From positions 434,001-498,000 of the forward strand of contig NZ_BBRI01000002.1 of NCBI RefSeq assembly GCF_002090075.1: a stretch of 64,000 nucleotides of DNA, written 5' to 3'. Shown piece by piece: positions 26,456 to 35,866 of this stretch. The stretch is from Demequina sp. NBRC 110052. Its GTDB lineage: Bacteria > Actinomycetota > Actinomycetes > Actinomycetales > Demequinaceae. A model generated the notes under the pieces. The model did no database searches. It saw only the letters and a list, made by a program, of their open reading frames with translations, and was not told the origin of the DNA. How positions within the stretch are numbered: the stretch's first letter is position 1; the number at the start of each line of letters is the position of its first letter. A program made the position numbers and the translations under genes.

Positions 26456-26747
26456 CTCAGTGCACGACCCTGCCTGGGGGCGCGCCGCTCGTGAGCCGCA
26501 GATACTGCTGGCGATGCCCGAAGCGCGCGCGAGCGAAGGCGTGTAGAGCGTGACGCGAGGAGCTTGGCACTGTCGGCGACCTCCCGTGAGTGTGGGGATG
26601 AGGTACGCACGTCTGCCCGTCGATGTCGGGTGACGCTGGTGATTCGTGGAACCCGGCCGAGAAGATGAATCGCACGCTAGCACAGCGCCCCTCGGCGTCC
26701 GCAAGGGTCCCCGTGCAACTGCTCGTGCGTACTCGGGCAGCGGGGCG
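26456..26747. other. 292-nt gap in the exopolysaccharide locus
   Basis: The gap lies between the stop of the ligase-like gene (26748) and the chosen start of the flavoprotein (26455), both on the minus strand. Most of it is open in the flavoprotein frame but reads as a basic, compositionally random peptide. It presumably holds the flavoprotein promoter; no clear operator or terminator was seen. Confidence 0.4.
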
Positions 26748-28121
26748 TCAGGTCACCGTCGCAGGCGTGGGACCGACGCGGGAAGCCGCCGGGGAATGCC
26801 GCATGGCCTGGCTGCCGCCTTCGTCGGCGCGCGCGGCCTCCTCGCGCCGATGCGCGACCACGATGCCCGCGAGCACCCCGAGGCACATCCACAGGAGCCC
26901 ATCGGTTGGCGACAGATCCGGACCCGAGACGATCTTCGTGGCGAGCACCGCCGCGAGCACCCACACCACGGGACGCGCCCGGCGCACCGCGAGCGCGGGA
27001 CCGACGACGGCGGCGATCGCGCCCACGAACAGGAGCGTGCCGACGAACCCGGTGGTGCTGAGCAGGGTCGCGACGAACGAGGAGGCGCGCCCGCTGCCGA
27101 GCCCGACGCCGAAACCGTACGTGTCGAGGAAGATCTCGAAGGACCGCGCGTCGGTTCCCGACCTCGCATCGAACGAGTCGGACTCCACCTTGTCGCCGAC
27201 CACGCCCGTCACCCACGCGTAGATGGCCGGCGCCGCCGCGACCAGCAGAACCCCTGCTCCCCATAACGTCGCGGCGGAGGACGGCGCCAGCACCGCGCGG
27301 CGCCCGAGGAGAGCGCCGAGAGACACGACGGCGACGAGCCCGAGCATGATCATGCCGACCACGACGAAGGAGGTCGACGTCGAGACGGCGCCCAGCAACG
27401 CGGCCACCGTGCCGACGAGCAGGTGCGCGATCCTGCGCGCACCTCCCACCTGGCGCGCGCGGGCGATCGCGTACGTCATCGTCGCGATGACCACGCCAGC
27501 CAACGCCGCCGGCTCCGAGGTGATGCCTCGGAAGCGTTCGACTCCCCCAGCTGCGGTCTCGATGTACGCGAAGGTGGGAGAGTTGTCGAACACCCCCTCG
27601 GGGAATGGAACGCCCTGGTGAACCGCAAGATAGCGCCACCCAGAGAGCAGGATCGCGGCATACAGCGTGAGGCCGATGGCCTGGGGACCGATATGCGAGG
27701 TGTACGCGAAGATCACGACGACGCACACGCTCAGGCCGAGGTAGACGATCTGGGCGACGTTCGACATGGTCAGGTCTCCCGCGGCGAGCACGGCGCCGGA
27801 CGGAGTCTCCGTGCGCAACCCGCTGAACAGCAGCGGCGCGACGACAGTCACCAGCACCGACCAGCCGAAGAAGCCGAGGAACAGCCCCCACCCGGGCATG
27901 CCCGCGAGCCGCCGCAGGTCTCCGCGGGAGCCAAGGAACCTCGCTCCGAGCACCACCACCAGTCCCGCAGCCACGGCGTAGAACGTCGGCACCGCGACAG
28001 GTCCCAGCACGAGCGCGGCGCCCGCCGAGGTGGCTCCGGCGAGCGCCAGGGCGCGGTCATAGCGTCGCGTCGCCAGGCCGTACAGGACCAGCAACGCGGT
28101 GCTGGCAGTCAGGAGCCCCAT
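26748..28121 (-). CDS. O-antigen ligase / polysaccharide polymerase-like membrane protein
   Basis: About 457 residues with eleven or twelve predicted membrane segments and a larger extracytoplasmic loop in the middle (VFDNSPTFAYIETAAGGVER). The segment FEIFLDTYGFGVGLGSGRAS near the C-terminus is typical of Wzy_C/WaaL-type proteins, which polymerise or transfer polysaccharide at the outer face of the membrane. The start may be ATG at 28121 or ATG at 28178; the latter has a better-spaced purine stretch upstream. It is divergent from the Wzz-like gene. Confidence 0.8.
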   Translation of the reverse strand: MGLLTASTALLVLYGLATRRYDRALALAGATSAGAALVLGPVAVPTFYAVAAGLVVVLGARFLGSRGDLRRLAGMPGWGLFLGFFGWSVLVTVVAPLLFSGLRTETPSGAVLAAGDLTMSNVAQIVYLGLSVCVVVIFAYTSHIGPQAIGLTLYAAILLSGWRYLAVHQGVPFPEGVFDNSPTFAYIETAAGGVERFRGITSEPAALAGVVIATMTYAIARARQVGGARRIAHLLVGTVAALLGAVSTSTSFVVVGMIMLGLVAVVSLGALLGRRAVLAPSSAATLWGAGVLLVAAAPAIYAWVTGVVGDKVESDSFDARSGTDARSFEIFLDTYGFGVGLGSGRASSFVATLLSTTGFVGTLLFVGAIAAVVGPALAVRRARPVVWVLAAVLATKIVSGPDLSPTDGLLWMCLGVLAGIVVAHRREEAARADEGGSQAMRHSPAASRVGPTPATVT

Positions 28122-28214
28122 GCCCGTAAGGTACCTTGCGAGGGGAAACAGCGCCGTGGGTCCAGGTGGTGGATCCATGCGCGTGCGCTCACCGCAGTCA
28201 TCGGGAGGGGACCC

Positions 28215-29510
28215 ATGGAACTGCTGGACTATCTCCGCGCCATCCGCAGAAGCTGGCTGCCGCTGCTCGCCGCCACTGCGATCGGAGCGATCGCCGGCGC
28301 GATGTATCTCTCGTCGGCGCCACAGGTCTACGAGGCCTCGACCCGCATCGTCGTCACCGCCAACGAGCCCGTCGGCATCCAGGATGCGCAAGCAGGCGTC
28401 GACTTCGCATCGAGTATCGCGGCGACCGTCGCGGGGATCATCGACTCGCCCGTCGTGCTCGAGCCTGCGGCGGCAGCGCTGGGAGGTGGGACGTCGACGG
28501 GCGACCTCGAGGCCATGGTCGGTGTGACCACCCAGGTCGCGACGGGCCTGCTGACCGTCACGGTCAGCGCGCACGAGCCCGGCCTCGCGGCCGATGCCGC
28601 TGCCACCGTCGCACGCTTCGCCGTCGAGGTCGTGCCTGACAGCGTCGGAGGCGAGAACCTGGCCGGCGACGACGCCCTCCGCCTAGAGATCCTCAGCCAG
28701 CCTGAACCTCCGTCGCAGGCGAGCTCGCCCGACGCGAAGCGCGTCCTGGTGCTGACGGGACTGATCGGCCTCGGCATCGGCCTGGTCGTAGCAATCGTGC
28801 GGTTCACGCGCGACGATCGCGTGCGTACCCGCGACGATCTCGCCACGCACGGCATCGGCGTGCTCGGCGTCGTCCCGGTGCCCGCACGCCGAGCGACCGC
28901 GCCGGACGCGGACCGCACCGAAGTGCCCGCCTCGTACCAAGAGCTGCGCACGCGGCTCCTTCAGGCGGCTGACACTGCAGGCCACAGCGTGCTGGTCGCT
29001 CCGCTGTCCGCAACCGCGTCGGATGCGGCGGTGCCTCACCAGCTCGCCCTCGCCTTCGCCCGCAGCAATCGCCGCACACTGCTCGTCGATCTCGACGGAC
29101 GCGAGCAGCGGGCGTCTCGCCTGCTCGAACTCGCCGACTCCCCGGGCGCCATGGAGGTCCTCGCCGGTGAGGTCGACCCTGACTCGACCGTCGTCGCGAC
29201 GCACGAGCGGGGGCTCTGGGCGTTGCCAGCCGGCCACGCCGCCGCTGATCCCGCCGACCTGCTCGAGCGGCCCTCGCTCTCGCGGCTGCTCCGATGGGCC
29301 GAATCGCAGTACGACACCGTGCTCGTCTCAGTTCCGCCTCTGCTCGACGTCGCCGACGGCGCCATCGTGGCAGGCGAGGCCTCCCAGGTGACGCTCACAC
29401 TCCGCGCCGGAGCCGACTCTCACGCCTCGCTGCGCGCCGCCACCTCATCGCTTCCCGAGAGGCCCGGCGTCCTCACCGGCGTGGTGCTGATCGGCGCGCC
29501 GCACACGTGA
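28215..29510 (+). CDS. Wzz/BY-kinase-like chain-length protein without Walker A
   Basis: 431 residues. The N-terminal Wzz domain has two membrane segments (about residues 18-36 and 178-197) around an extracytoplasmic part, as in polysaccharide co-polymerases. The C-terminal part lines up with bacterial tyrosine kinases: YQELRTRLL, then LVAPLSATASDAAVPHQLA where Walker A should be, then TLLVDLDGR (like Walker A') and YDTVLVSVPPLLDVADGAIV (like Walker B). The GK[ST]T loop is missing and there is no C-terminal Tyr cluster, so it is probably not an active kinase. It likely sets chain length with the polymerase. The ATG at 28215 follows a GGGAGGGG ribosome binding site. Confidence 0.85.
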   Translation: MELLDYLRAIRRSWLPLLAATAIGAIAGAMYLSSAPQVYEASTRIVVTANEPVGIQDAQAGVDFASSIAATVAGIIDSPVVLEPAAAALGGGTSTGDLEAMVGVTTQVATGLLTVTVSAHEPGLAADAAATVARFAVEVVPDSVGGENLAGDDALRLEILSQPEPPSQASSPDAKRVLVLTGLIGLGIGLVVAIVRFTRDDRVRTRDDLATHGIGVLGVVPVPARRATAPDADRTEVPASYQELRTRLLQAADTAGHSVLVAPLSATASDAAVPHQLALAFARSNRRTLLVDLDGREQRASRLLELADSPGAMEVLAGEVDPDSTVVATHERGLWALPAGHAAADPADLLERPSLSRLLRWAESQYDTVLVSVPPLLDVADGAIVAGEASQVTLTLRAGADSHASLRAATSSLPERPGVLTGVVLIGAPHT

Positions 29511-29561
29511 CGCGCTGGCCCACCACCCCGATCCCGCAGCACAGGCCGCACGAGAAAACCC

Positions 29562-29591
29562 TTGCCAGCATCGGCGGCACATAGGTAACTT
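29562..29591 (+). promoter_or_regulatory. candidate sigma-70-type promoter
   Basis: TTGCCA at 29562-29567 and TAACTT at 29586-29591 are separated by 18 nt, in the 181-nt gap before the glycosyltransferase gene at 29692. It would drive the four coupled genes 29692-34866. It was found by eye only. Confidence 0.4.
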
Positions 29592-29691
29592 AAGGGACGA
29601 ATCGGTGGCGCGCGGGGGCTCTGTCGTGGCGACAGCGCGAAGCCTGTTCGTGAACGACCGAGTCACCGTGCCAAGCGAGGGGCGGGGTGTC

Positions 29692-30786
29692 ATGGGCGGC
29701 GTACTCGTGCACGAATGGCTCGCGCCGGCAGGCGGCAGCGAGAACGTCTTCGAGGCGATGGGACGGATCTTCCCGGACGCCGACATGCTCTGCCTCTGGG
29801 ACGACTCGCAAGGGCGATTCGCATCGGAACGCCTGCGAGAGACCTGGCTCGCACGTACCCCACTGAGACGCAGCAAGGCGCTCGCGCTGCCGTGGATGCC
29901 GCTGGCGTGGCGAATGCAACGTGGGCCCGAGTACGACTGGGCCCTGATCAGCTCTCACGCCTTCGCGCACCATGTCGACTTCGGTCGACCGGATCTCCCT
30001 CGCTTCGTGTACGTGCATACGCCCGCGCGGTACGTCTGGACTCCCGAGCTCGACAAGCGCGGGTCGAGCGCGACCGCCCGGCTGGTCGCCGCGACGCTCA
30101 AGGGTGGCGACAGGCGGCGCGCCCACGCAGGAGCGCAGTTCGCCGCGAACAGTGAGTTCGTCCGCGCACGGATCGCCGCAACCTGGGGCACCGACGCGGC
30201 CGTGATCCACCCGCCCGTGGACGTCGAGCAGATCCAGAGCCGCGACTGGACTGCCGAGCTGTCGGACGACGAGCGGCGGGTCGTCGACGATCTGCCCCAG
30301 ACGTTCATCCTCGGCGCATCCCGATTCATCCCCTACAAGGAGCTCGACGTGGTCATTCGCGTGGGCGAGGCCTGCGATCTGCCGGTGGTGCTCGCCGGGA
30401 GAGGCCCCGAGCTGCCTCGGCTGCGCGAGCTCGCAGCCGAGTCGACGGTACCGGTCACGTTCGTGCTGTCGCCCTCGAACCCCCTGCTCTGGACCCTGTT
30501 CAGCAGGACATCGGTGTACGTCTTTCCCGCCGTGGAGGACTTCGGGATCATGCCCGTCGAGGCGATGGCCGCAGGCGCACCCGTGGTCGCGCGCAACGTC
30601 GGCGGCACCGCCGAGTCCATCGTGGACGGCGCGACAGGCGCCTTGACGGAGTTCGAGTCGGCTCAGGGCATGGCCGCCGCCGTGGATACGGCGCTGGCCA
30701 CCGTGCGAGAGCACCGGCTCGAGCACGCCCGACGCTTCTCGCAGTCGCGATTCGCGACAGAGATCCAGGAGTGGGTCGCCGCATGA
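29692..30786 (+). CDS. GT4-family glycosyltransferase
   Basis: 364 residues. A GT-B fold transferase: VLVHEWLAPAGGSENVFEAM at the N-terminus, RFVYVHTPARYVWTPELD, FILGASRFIPYKELDVVI and the donor-site segment EDFGIMPVEAMAAGAPVVAR with the E-x7-E pattern. It would add a sugar to the lipid-linked unit at the inner face of the membrane. ATG 29692 is preferred over the upstream start at 29605, because GAGGGGCGGGG precedes it and the conserved domain starts there. It is the first of four genes joined by 4-nt overlaps. Confidence 0.9.
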   Translation: MGGVLVHEWLAPAGGSENVFEAMGRIFPDADMLCLWDDSQGRFASERLRETWLARTPLRRSKALALPWMPLAWRMQRGPEYDWALISSHAFAHHVDFGRPDLPRFVYVHTPARYVWTPELDKRGSSATARLVAATLKGGDRRRAHAGAQFAANSEFVRARIAATWGTDAAVIHPPVDVEQIQSRDWTAELSDDERRVVDDLPQTFILGASRFIPYKELDVVIRVGEACDLPVVLAGRGPELPRLRELAAESTVPVTFVLSPSNPLLWTLFSRTSVYVFPAVEDFGIMPVEAMAAGAPVVARNVGGTAESIVDGATGALTEFESAQGMAAAVDTALATVREHRLEHARRFSQSRFATEIQEWVAA

Positions 30787-31805
30787 GCGCCCGGACCGTC
30801 GTCGTCAACGGAGCATTCCGACCTCAGCGAGTCACGGGACAGCAACGGTATGCCCGTGAGATCGCTGACCGGCTCGTCGCGCACCACGGGTTCGCCGAGC
30901 ATGAGCCCACGGGGCACTGGGTCGGATCCTCGCTGCGCGAGTGGGCCTGGGCCGTCCTGCGACTGCCGCGGCTCGCTCCGAGCGCAGTCCTGGTGTCGCT
31001 GACGTCGCGCGCGCCCTTCGCACGCCGTCAGGTGCTCGTCGTGCACGACCTGTTCGTGCTCACCAACCCCGAGTGGTTCTCACGCAAGTACGTCCTCACG
31101 CACGCTCCGATCCTTCGCGCACAGCTCAGGATGGCGGCCGCGGTGGTCGCCGTGAGCGAGCCCACCGCGGCCGAGGTTCGCAAGCGCTACGACGGTGAGG
31201 TGGTCGTCGCCCCCAACGCCCCCAGTGACGTGTTCGCCACGGTGGAGCACGACGGCACACCGACGCTCGACGCGCTTGGACTCACACACGGGCAGTACCT
31301 GCTCACCGTCGGCAGCCGCGATCCTCGCAAGAACCTCGCCATGCTCGCGCAGGCGTACAGCCTTGTGCCCGCACCAGTGCGCGAGCAGCATCCCTTGGTC
31401 ATCGTCGGCGGCGGAGCCTCGATCTACCGGGGGGAGCCGATCGACTGGCCCTCCGGGACCGTCGAGGCCGGCTACGTCTCGGACGAGGACCTCGCAACGC
31501 TGTACGCGGGAGCACGCGCGGTGGTCTTCCCTTCCCGCGCCGAGGGCTTCGGCCTGCCTCTGGTCGAAGCTGCGGCCGCCGGTGCCGCGGCTCTCGTGGT
31601 CTCCGACCTGCCAGTGTTCCGTTGGATCTGCGGGGACGACGCAATCTACGTCGACCCGACTTCGGCGCACGCGATCTCCGCCGGACTCACTGCCGCGATC
31701 GAGGAACGAGCGCCACGCATCGCCATCGACCTCGACCGGTTCTCATGGGACACCTCCGCGAGATCCGTGGCCCAGGCCTGCAACCAGGTGGCGGGACGGT
31801 CATGA
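30783..31805 (+). CDS. GT4-family glycosyltransferase
   Basis: 340 residues with a short N-terminal domain (TVVVNGAFRPQRVTGQQRYA, VLVVHDLFVLTNPEWFSRKY) and the GT4 C-terminal domain: LLTVGSRDPRKNLAMLAQAY and FPSRAEGFGLPLVEAAAAGA with the E-x7-E pattern. It resembles mannosyl- or rhamnosyltransferases of O-antigen loci; the donor cannot be told. The ATG at 30783 overlaps the upstream stop by ATGA, and its stop overlaps the next ATG. Confidence 0.9.
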   Translation: MSARTVVVNGAFRPQRVTGQQRYAREIADRLVAHHGFAEHEPTGHWVGSSLREWAWAVLRLPRLAPSAVLVSLTSRAPFARRQVLVVHDLFVLTNPEWFSRKYVLTHAPILRAQLRMAAAVVAVSEPTAAEVRKRYDGEVVVAPNAPSDVFATVEHDGTPTLDALGLTHGQYLLTVGSRDPRKNLAMLAQAYSLVPAPVREQHPLVIVGGGASIYRGEPIDWPSGTVEAGYVSDEDLATLYAGARAVVFPSRAEGFGLPLVEAAAAGAAALVVSDLPVFRWICGDDAIYVDPTSAHAISAGLTAAIEERAPRIAIDLDRFSWDTSARSVAQACNQVAGRS

Positions 31806-32701
31806 CCACCGCCCACTCGCGCGCGCTGACCGCGGCGATAGTGATCGCTTCAGCGAACCGGCCCGAGCTTCTCGGTGAGCTCACGGCCAGACTCGCGGCG
31901 CAGACCATCACTCCTGTGGCGAAGATCCTGTCAGTGCCGACGGCCGAGAGCCTTCCCGACGAGATCGACCCCTCGTGGGAGGTGGTGACAGGCACAAGAG
32001 GGCTCGCAGCGCAGCGCAACGCAGGCCTCGCCGCCCTCGGCGACCGCGCCGATGTCGTGCTCTTCTTCGACGACGATGCCGTGGTGCGTCGCGACTTCGT
32101 CGAGCGTGCGCTCGAGTTCTTCACCGCCCATCCTGAGTGCGTCGGACTCACCGGGCGTGTGCTGCTCGACGGCGCCGCGAGCAAGAGCTACGGCGAGGTT
32201 CCGCTTGACGAGGCGGATCGGCTCGTCGAGAGGTCCGAACGTGAACCCCTCACGGGTGAGTTCACGAGGGGTCGCACGCTCTTCGGCGCGAACATGGTCT
32301 TCCATCGGACGAAGGCCCCCGGTGTCCTGTTCGACGCACGACTGCCGCTCTACTCATGGCTCGAGGACCACGACTTCGCACGCCGCCTCATGCGCCACGG
32401 GTTCCTCGCCCACGTCGAAGACTGCGTCATCGTTCACCGCGGCGCAGCGTCGGGCGGACGCACCAACCATGTGCGCCTGGGCTACTCGCAACTCATGAAC
32501 CCGATCCACCTGAACCGCACCGGAAGCTTCCCGCTGTGGCTCTCCGCGTGGGAGATCTTCCGTCCGACGGCCAAGAACGTGGTGCGCAGCGTCATCGGGC
32601 CCGAGACGTCGTGGCGCCGGGAGCGCCTCAGAGGCAATGCGCTCGCATTGCGCGACGTGCTGCGCGGTCGCATCACACCCGAACGGATCTCCACGCTGTG
32701 A
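31802..32701 (+). CDS. GT2-family glycosyltransferase
   Basis: 299 residues, GT-A fold. It starts TAAIVIASANRPELLGELTA, has GLAAQRNAGLAALG, the metal-binding VVLFFDDDAVVRRDF, and a closing SWLEDHDFARRLMRHGF that matches the ED catalytic-base region of inverting GT2 enzymes. ATGA overlaps link it to the upstream GT4 gene and GTGA to the downstream GH16 gene. Its sugar specificity is unknown. Confidence 0.88.
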   Translation: MTTAHSRALTAAIVIASANRPELLGELTARLAAQTITPVAKILSVPTAESLPDEIDPSWEVVTGTRGLAAQRNAGLAALGDRADVVLFFDDDAVVRRDFVERALEFFTAHPECVGLTGRVLLDGAASKSYGEVPLDEADRLVERSEREPLTGEFTRGRTLFGANMVFHRTKAPGVLFDARLPLYSWLEDHDFARRLMRHGFLAHVEDCVIVHRGAASGGRTNHVRLGYSQLMNPIHLNRTGSFPLWLSAWEIFRPTAKNVVRSVIGPETSWRRERLRGNALALRDVLRGRITPERISTL

Positions 32702-34866
32702 CCGCTCCATCACGGCTCGAGCGCCGCACGTCTGACGCGGACGAGTCCGGATGGCGGCGCAGAAGCGCGCGAGCCTGGGCGGCGGTCGCGCTGAGCCTGG
32801 CGGCCATCACCGCCGCCGTGGTCGCCGTCGACAGGCTGGGCGGGACAGGCGACGTGATCGTGAGAGCCTCATCGGCCACGGAAGGCACCGACCCGAACGA
32901 CCTCGTCCGTGCCGCGCGCGACCTCGACGAGCCTGCACGCGCTCCCGAGCGCGCGATCGATGAACCCCTCGGTGAGCCGGACTACGCCGCGTGGGCGAAC
33001 GTCGATCCCGTGTGGGTGTCGCGCACTCCCGCCAAGGGTTCGTGGCTCACACTCGAATGGCACGACCCCGCTGCGGTGAGCCACATCCGACTCGACGGCG
33101 CGGGCGGCCCCGCTCACGCCTATTCCGCAGCAGTGGTCACGTTCGACAACGGCGCCTCGGTGTGGGTGACGCCTGACCGGCACGGCAACGTCTCGGTCGA
33201 CATCGAACGGGTGTGGGTGACGAGCGCCGAGATCCGATTCGTCGATGGCGCACCGGGCTCCGAAGCCGTGGCGCTACGCGCTCTCTCACTCGACGACTCC
33301 GGCTCCATCCAGAGCGGAGGGGCGGCGGGGGCACCCGCTCCTCGCGTCTCGAGCGCACAGGCGGGCGACTCTGCAGCGGCCCTGGCCGACGGGAGCATCG
33401 AGGAAGGCGACATCGGCGCGACCTGGTCACCCGACACCGCAGACCAGGCACCGTGGGCCGCGCTGTCGTGGGACGAAGCGACCGCTGTGGCGAGCGTCAG
33501 CATCGCCGGATCCACGGACGGCGGCGATCCGATGCACGGAACGCTCGTGTTCAGCGACGGCAGCACGATCCCTGTGAGCGGCGTGGCCTCCGGGACGCAC
33601 CCCCTGACGACCATCGCTATCACGCCTCGCCGCGTCACGTGGCTGAGATTCGAGATTGCTGGCGACGCCGCACCCGTAGGCGAACTGCGCGCATACCCTG
33701 CGGGTTCGACGCCGCCGCGATGGCCGACGACGCGCGGCGTCGAGGTCGACGCGCCGGACGGGCCCGGGTGCACCGCGTCGTCGGCGGCGGTCGGCACCTC
33801 GAGCGGTGCGGAGCTGGCACTCGTGTGCCCGGCAATAGGTACCGCAGTCTCCGGCGATACGACGGTGGTGGTAAGCGCGGCGCCTGGGTCCTCCGTCACT
33901 GCAGCGGCGTGGGACCCGCGCTTGCAGAGCATCACGGACGTCGCGGAGTCAGTCGCCGACAGCGACGGGCGTGCAGTGCTCATGGTCGAGCTGGACCGAC
34001 TGCAGCATGGGCCGGTGGCTCTCAAGGTCACGGCGCCCTCCGCCGCAGCTCCGCTCTACCCACAGCTGTACAACGTCTCAGGTGTGGCCGTCACGTCCGA
34101 CGGCTTCGCTCCTGCGGGCATGACCCTCCAGTACGAGGACGACTTCTCCGAGCCCCTCTCGCTCACGCAGGAGGGCCACGGCGCCACCTACTCCGCCACT
34201 AAGCCCGACGCTGGCGGCAGGGGTGAGTTCGGCGACGCCGTGTTCGCAGATCCCGCATGGGGCACGGACTCCATCGGCACCTTGAAGGAGGAGTACCTGC
34301 GCATCAAGGTCGAACCGCTCGGTACGCGCGACGATCCATGGGGCTGGGAAAGACAGCACACGGGAGGCATCCTCTCCTCTGCGCGCGTCGGCGGGTCGGG
34401 GTTCTCAGCCCAGTACGGCTACTTCGAAGCCCGCATCCTCGCGCCGGCCGCAGCCGGATCGTGGCCCGCGTTCTGGATGCTGGACACCGAGAGCGCCCGG
34501 GCGCCTGCCGATGCCGCCGGAGAGATCGACGCGGTGGAGCTCTACGGTCACAACCCCACCGGCAGCTGCCACACCGCGCATAACTGGCTCTCCGACTCGG
34601 ACGCGGTGGGGGTTGACTGCTTCCACGACAACGGCATGACTGACTGGGCTCTGACGTGGCACACGTACGGAGTTCACGTCCGCCCCGACGGTGCCGACAT
34701 GTTCATCGATGGCAGGCTCATCACCTCGTGGAGCAACCTCGAGCTGGATGCACTTCCCTACTTCTTCCTCATCGATCTCGCACTGGGCGGCGGGTGGCCG
34801 GTCCACCTCGAACCGCTGGGGGAAGAGATCGAGATGTACGTCGACTGGGTACGCGTCTACACGTGA
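32698..34866 (+). CDS. membrane-anchored GH16 glycanase with discoidin-like modules
   Basis: 722 residues. A basic tail and one membrane segment (about 25-46) act as an anchor or uncleaved signal. Two galactose-binding-like beta modules follow (about 100-205 and 220-340; ASVSIAGSTDGGDPMHGTLV), then an Ig-like part, and a C-terminal GH16 domain from about residue 475. The GH16 catalytic motif EIDAVE is at about 609-614 with both Glu residues and the Asp intact. GH16 enzymes cut beta-glucans, galactans and related polymers; here it probably trims or releases the polymer made by this locus. The GTG at 32698 overlaps the GT2 stop (GTGA), so it is made with the transferases. Confidence 0.85.
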   Translation: MTAPSRLERRTSDADESGWRRRSARAWAAVALSLAAITAAVVAVDRLGGTGDVIVRASSATEGTDPNDLVRAARDLDEPARAPERAIDEPLGEPDYAAWANVDPVWVSRTPAKGSWLTLEWHDPAAVSHIRLDGAGGPAHAYSAAVVTFDNGASVWVTPDRHGNVSVDIERVWVTSAEIRFVDGAPGSEAVALRALSLDDSGSIQSGGAAGAPAPRVSSAQAGDSAAALADGSIEEGDIGATWSPDTADQAPWAALSWDEATAVASVSIAGSTDGGDPMHGTLVFSDGSTIPVSGVASGTHPLTTIAITPRRVTWLRFEIAGDAAPVGELRAYPAGSTPPRWPTTRGVEVDAPDGPGCTASSAAVGTSSGAELALVCPAIGTAVSGDTTVVVSAAPGSSVTAAAWDPRLQSITDVAESVADSDGRAVLMVELDRLQHGPVALKVTAPSAAAPLYPQLYNVSGVAVTSDGFAPAGMTLQYEDDFSEPLSLTQEGHGATYSATKPDAGGRGEFGDAVFADPAWGTDSIGTLKEEYLRIKVEPLGTRDDPWGWERQHTGGILSSARVGGSGFSAQYGYFEARILAPAAAGSWPAFWMLDTESARAPADAAGEIDAVELYGHNPTGSCHTAHNWLSDSDAVGVDCFHDNGMTDWALTWHTYGVHVRPDGADMFIDGRLITSWSNLELDALPYFFLIDLALGGGWPVHLEPLGEEIEMYVDWVRVYT

Positions 34867-34870
34867 GGCG

Positions 34871-35866
34871 TCACGCCGCGGAAGGCTGTCGGAAGCGCAT
34901 CTCCACGAGCCGTGACGCCAGCGCACGCGGAGCGACGAGCGTCGCGATCGACCAGCCTGCGACCATCAGTCTCCGTTTCGCCGAGTCCGGCCCCGGAACG
35001 AACGGAGAGGCCACGGCATCGCCGAGCATCCGCGCTCGAGAGTCACCCGGCAACGGCCGGTCCTGAGGACGCATCCTTCGCGCCGCGACTCTCAACTGGA
35101 GCAAGTGGCGCCCGCGGAACAGCGGAGCGTCCCCATCGGCCTCGTTGCCCGACAGCGCAAGCGCGAACCGATGCCTCTGGAGCGCCCTGGCCACATGGTC
35201 GCTGAAGCGGCGTGGATCAGCGAGGAGGAAGCTGTCGTTCTCTCCATGCTGTCGGTAGCGCGCCTGGGGGCGCTCTACCGTGATGACATCACCGAGGTAG
35301 GGCGCCGCGGCGAGACACGCGGAGTCGGTCCACGCGCCGCACGTGCCGTCAAGAGGGAACAGCTTCTCGAGGAAGGTGCGGGCGTACACGTTGCCCGTGC
35401 CCGGCGGCGTCGGGTACTCGCCCGTGGCCCGCATCCACCGACGGACGTCGTCCGGCGTCGGCACTCGGGCGAACTCGGGGAAGCGCGAGCCCGTGGGGAT
35501 GCCGTCCCGGTCGATGCGGATCATCGGAAACTGCACCTTGCTGACGCGGTCGCTCCAGACGATCGCGACCTCGCGGGCGAGCGTCGGCTCGAGAAGGTCA
35601 TCGGAGTCGAGGAACACGATCGCGTCGCCCGTGGACCTCGCGAACCCGACGTTGGATGCCTCGCGCGCTCCCGCGTTGGCCTGGAACACGGCCGTGATGC
35701 GATCCCCGTACGCGGCGATACGCTCCCGGGAGTCGTCGGTGGATCCATCGTCCACGACGATCACCTCGACGTCCGGCCAGTCGACGGCGAGCGCGCTGTC
35801 GATGGCGGCCTCGATGAAGCGCCCATAGTTGTAGTTGGGGATCACGACGCTGAGCCGCTCCATCAT
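34871..35866 (-). CDS. GT2-family glycosyltransferase
   Basis: 331 residues with a classic GT2 N-terminal domain: LSVVIPNYNYGRFIEAAIDS, VEVIVVDDGSTDDSRERI, GAREASNVGFARSTGDAIVF and FLDSDDLLEP, giving the D and DxD residues. The C-terminal third is basic and may lie on the membrane. The ATG at 35866 follows AGGAGG and overlaps the stop of the upstream gene by ATGA. It converges on the GH16 gene with only 4 nt between the stops. Confidence 0.9.
   Translation of the reverse strand: MMERLSVVIPNYNYGRFIEAAIDSALAVDWPDVEVIVVDDGSTDDSRERIAAYGDRITAVFQANAGAREASNVGFARSTGDAIVFLDSDDLLEPTLAREVAIVWSDRVSKVQFPMIRIDRDGIPTGSRFPEFARVPTPDDVRRWMRATGEYPTPPGTGNVYARTFLEKLFPLDGTCGAWTDSACLAAAPYLGDVITVERPQARYRQHGENDSFLLADPRRFSDHVARALQRHRFALALSGNEADGDAPLFRGRHLLQLRVAARRMRPQDRPLPGDSRARMLGDAVASPFVPGPDSAKRRLMVAGWSIATLVAPRALASRLVEMRFRQPSAA

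Noticed and set aside
27423-28214. Upstream extension of the Wzz-like frame
   Set aside because: The extension runs antisense through the ligase-like gene and is random in composition. The Wzz start at 28215 has a ribosome binding site.
34871-34926. Possible frameshift or fusion between the GH16 gene and the next glycosyltransferase
   Set aside because: The genes are convergent, each has a complete domain and its own stop; only 4 nt separate them.
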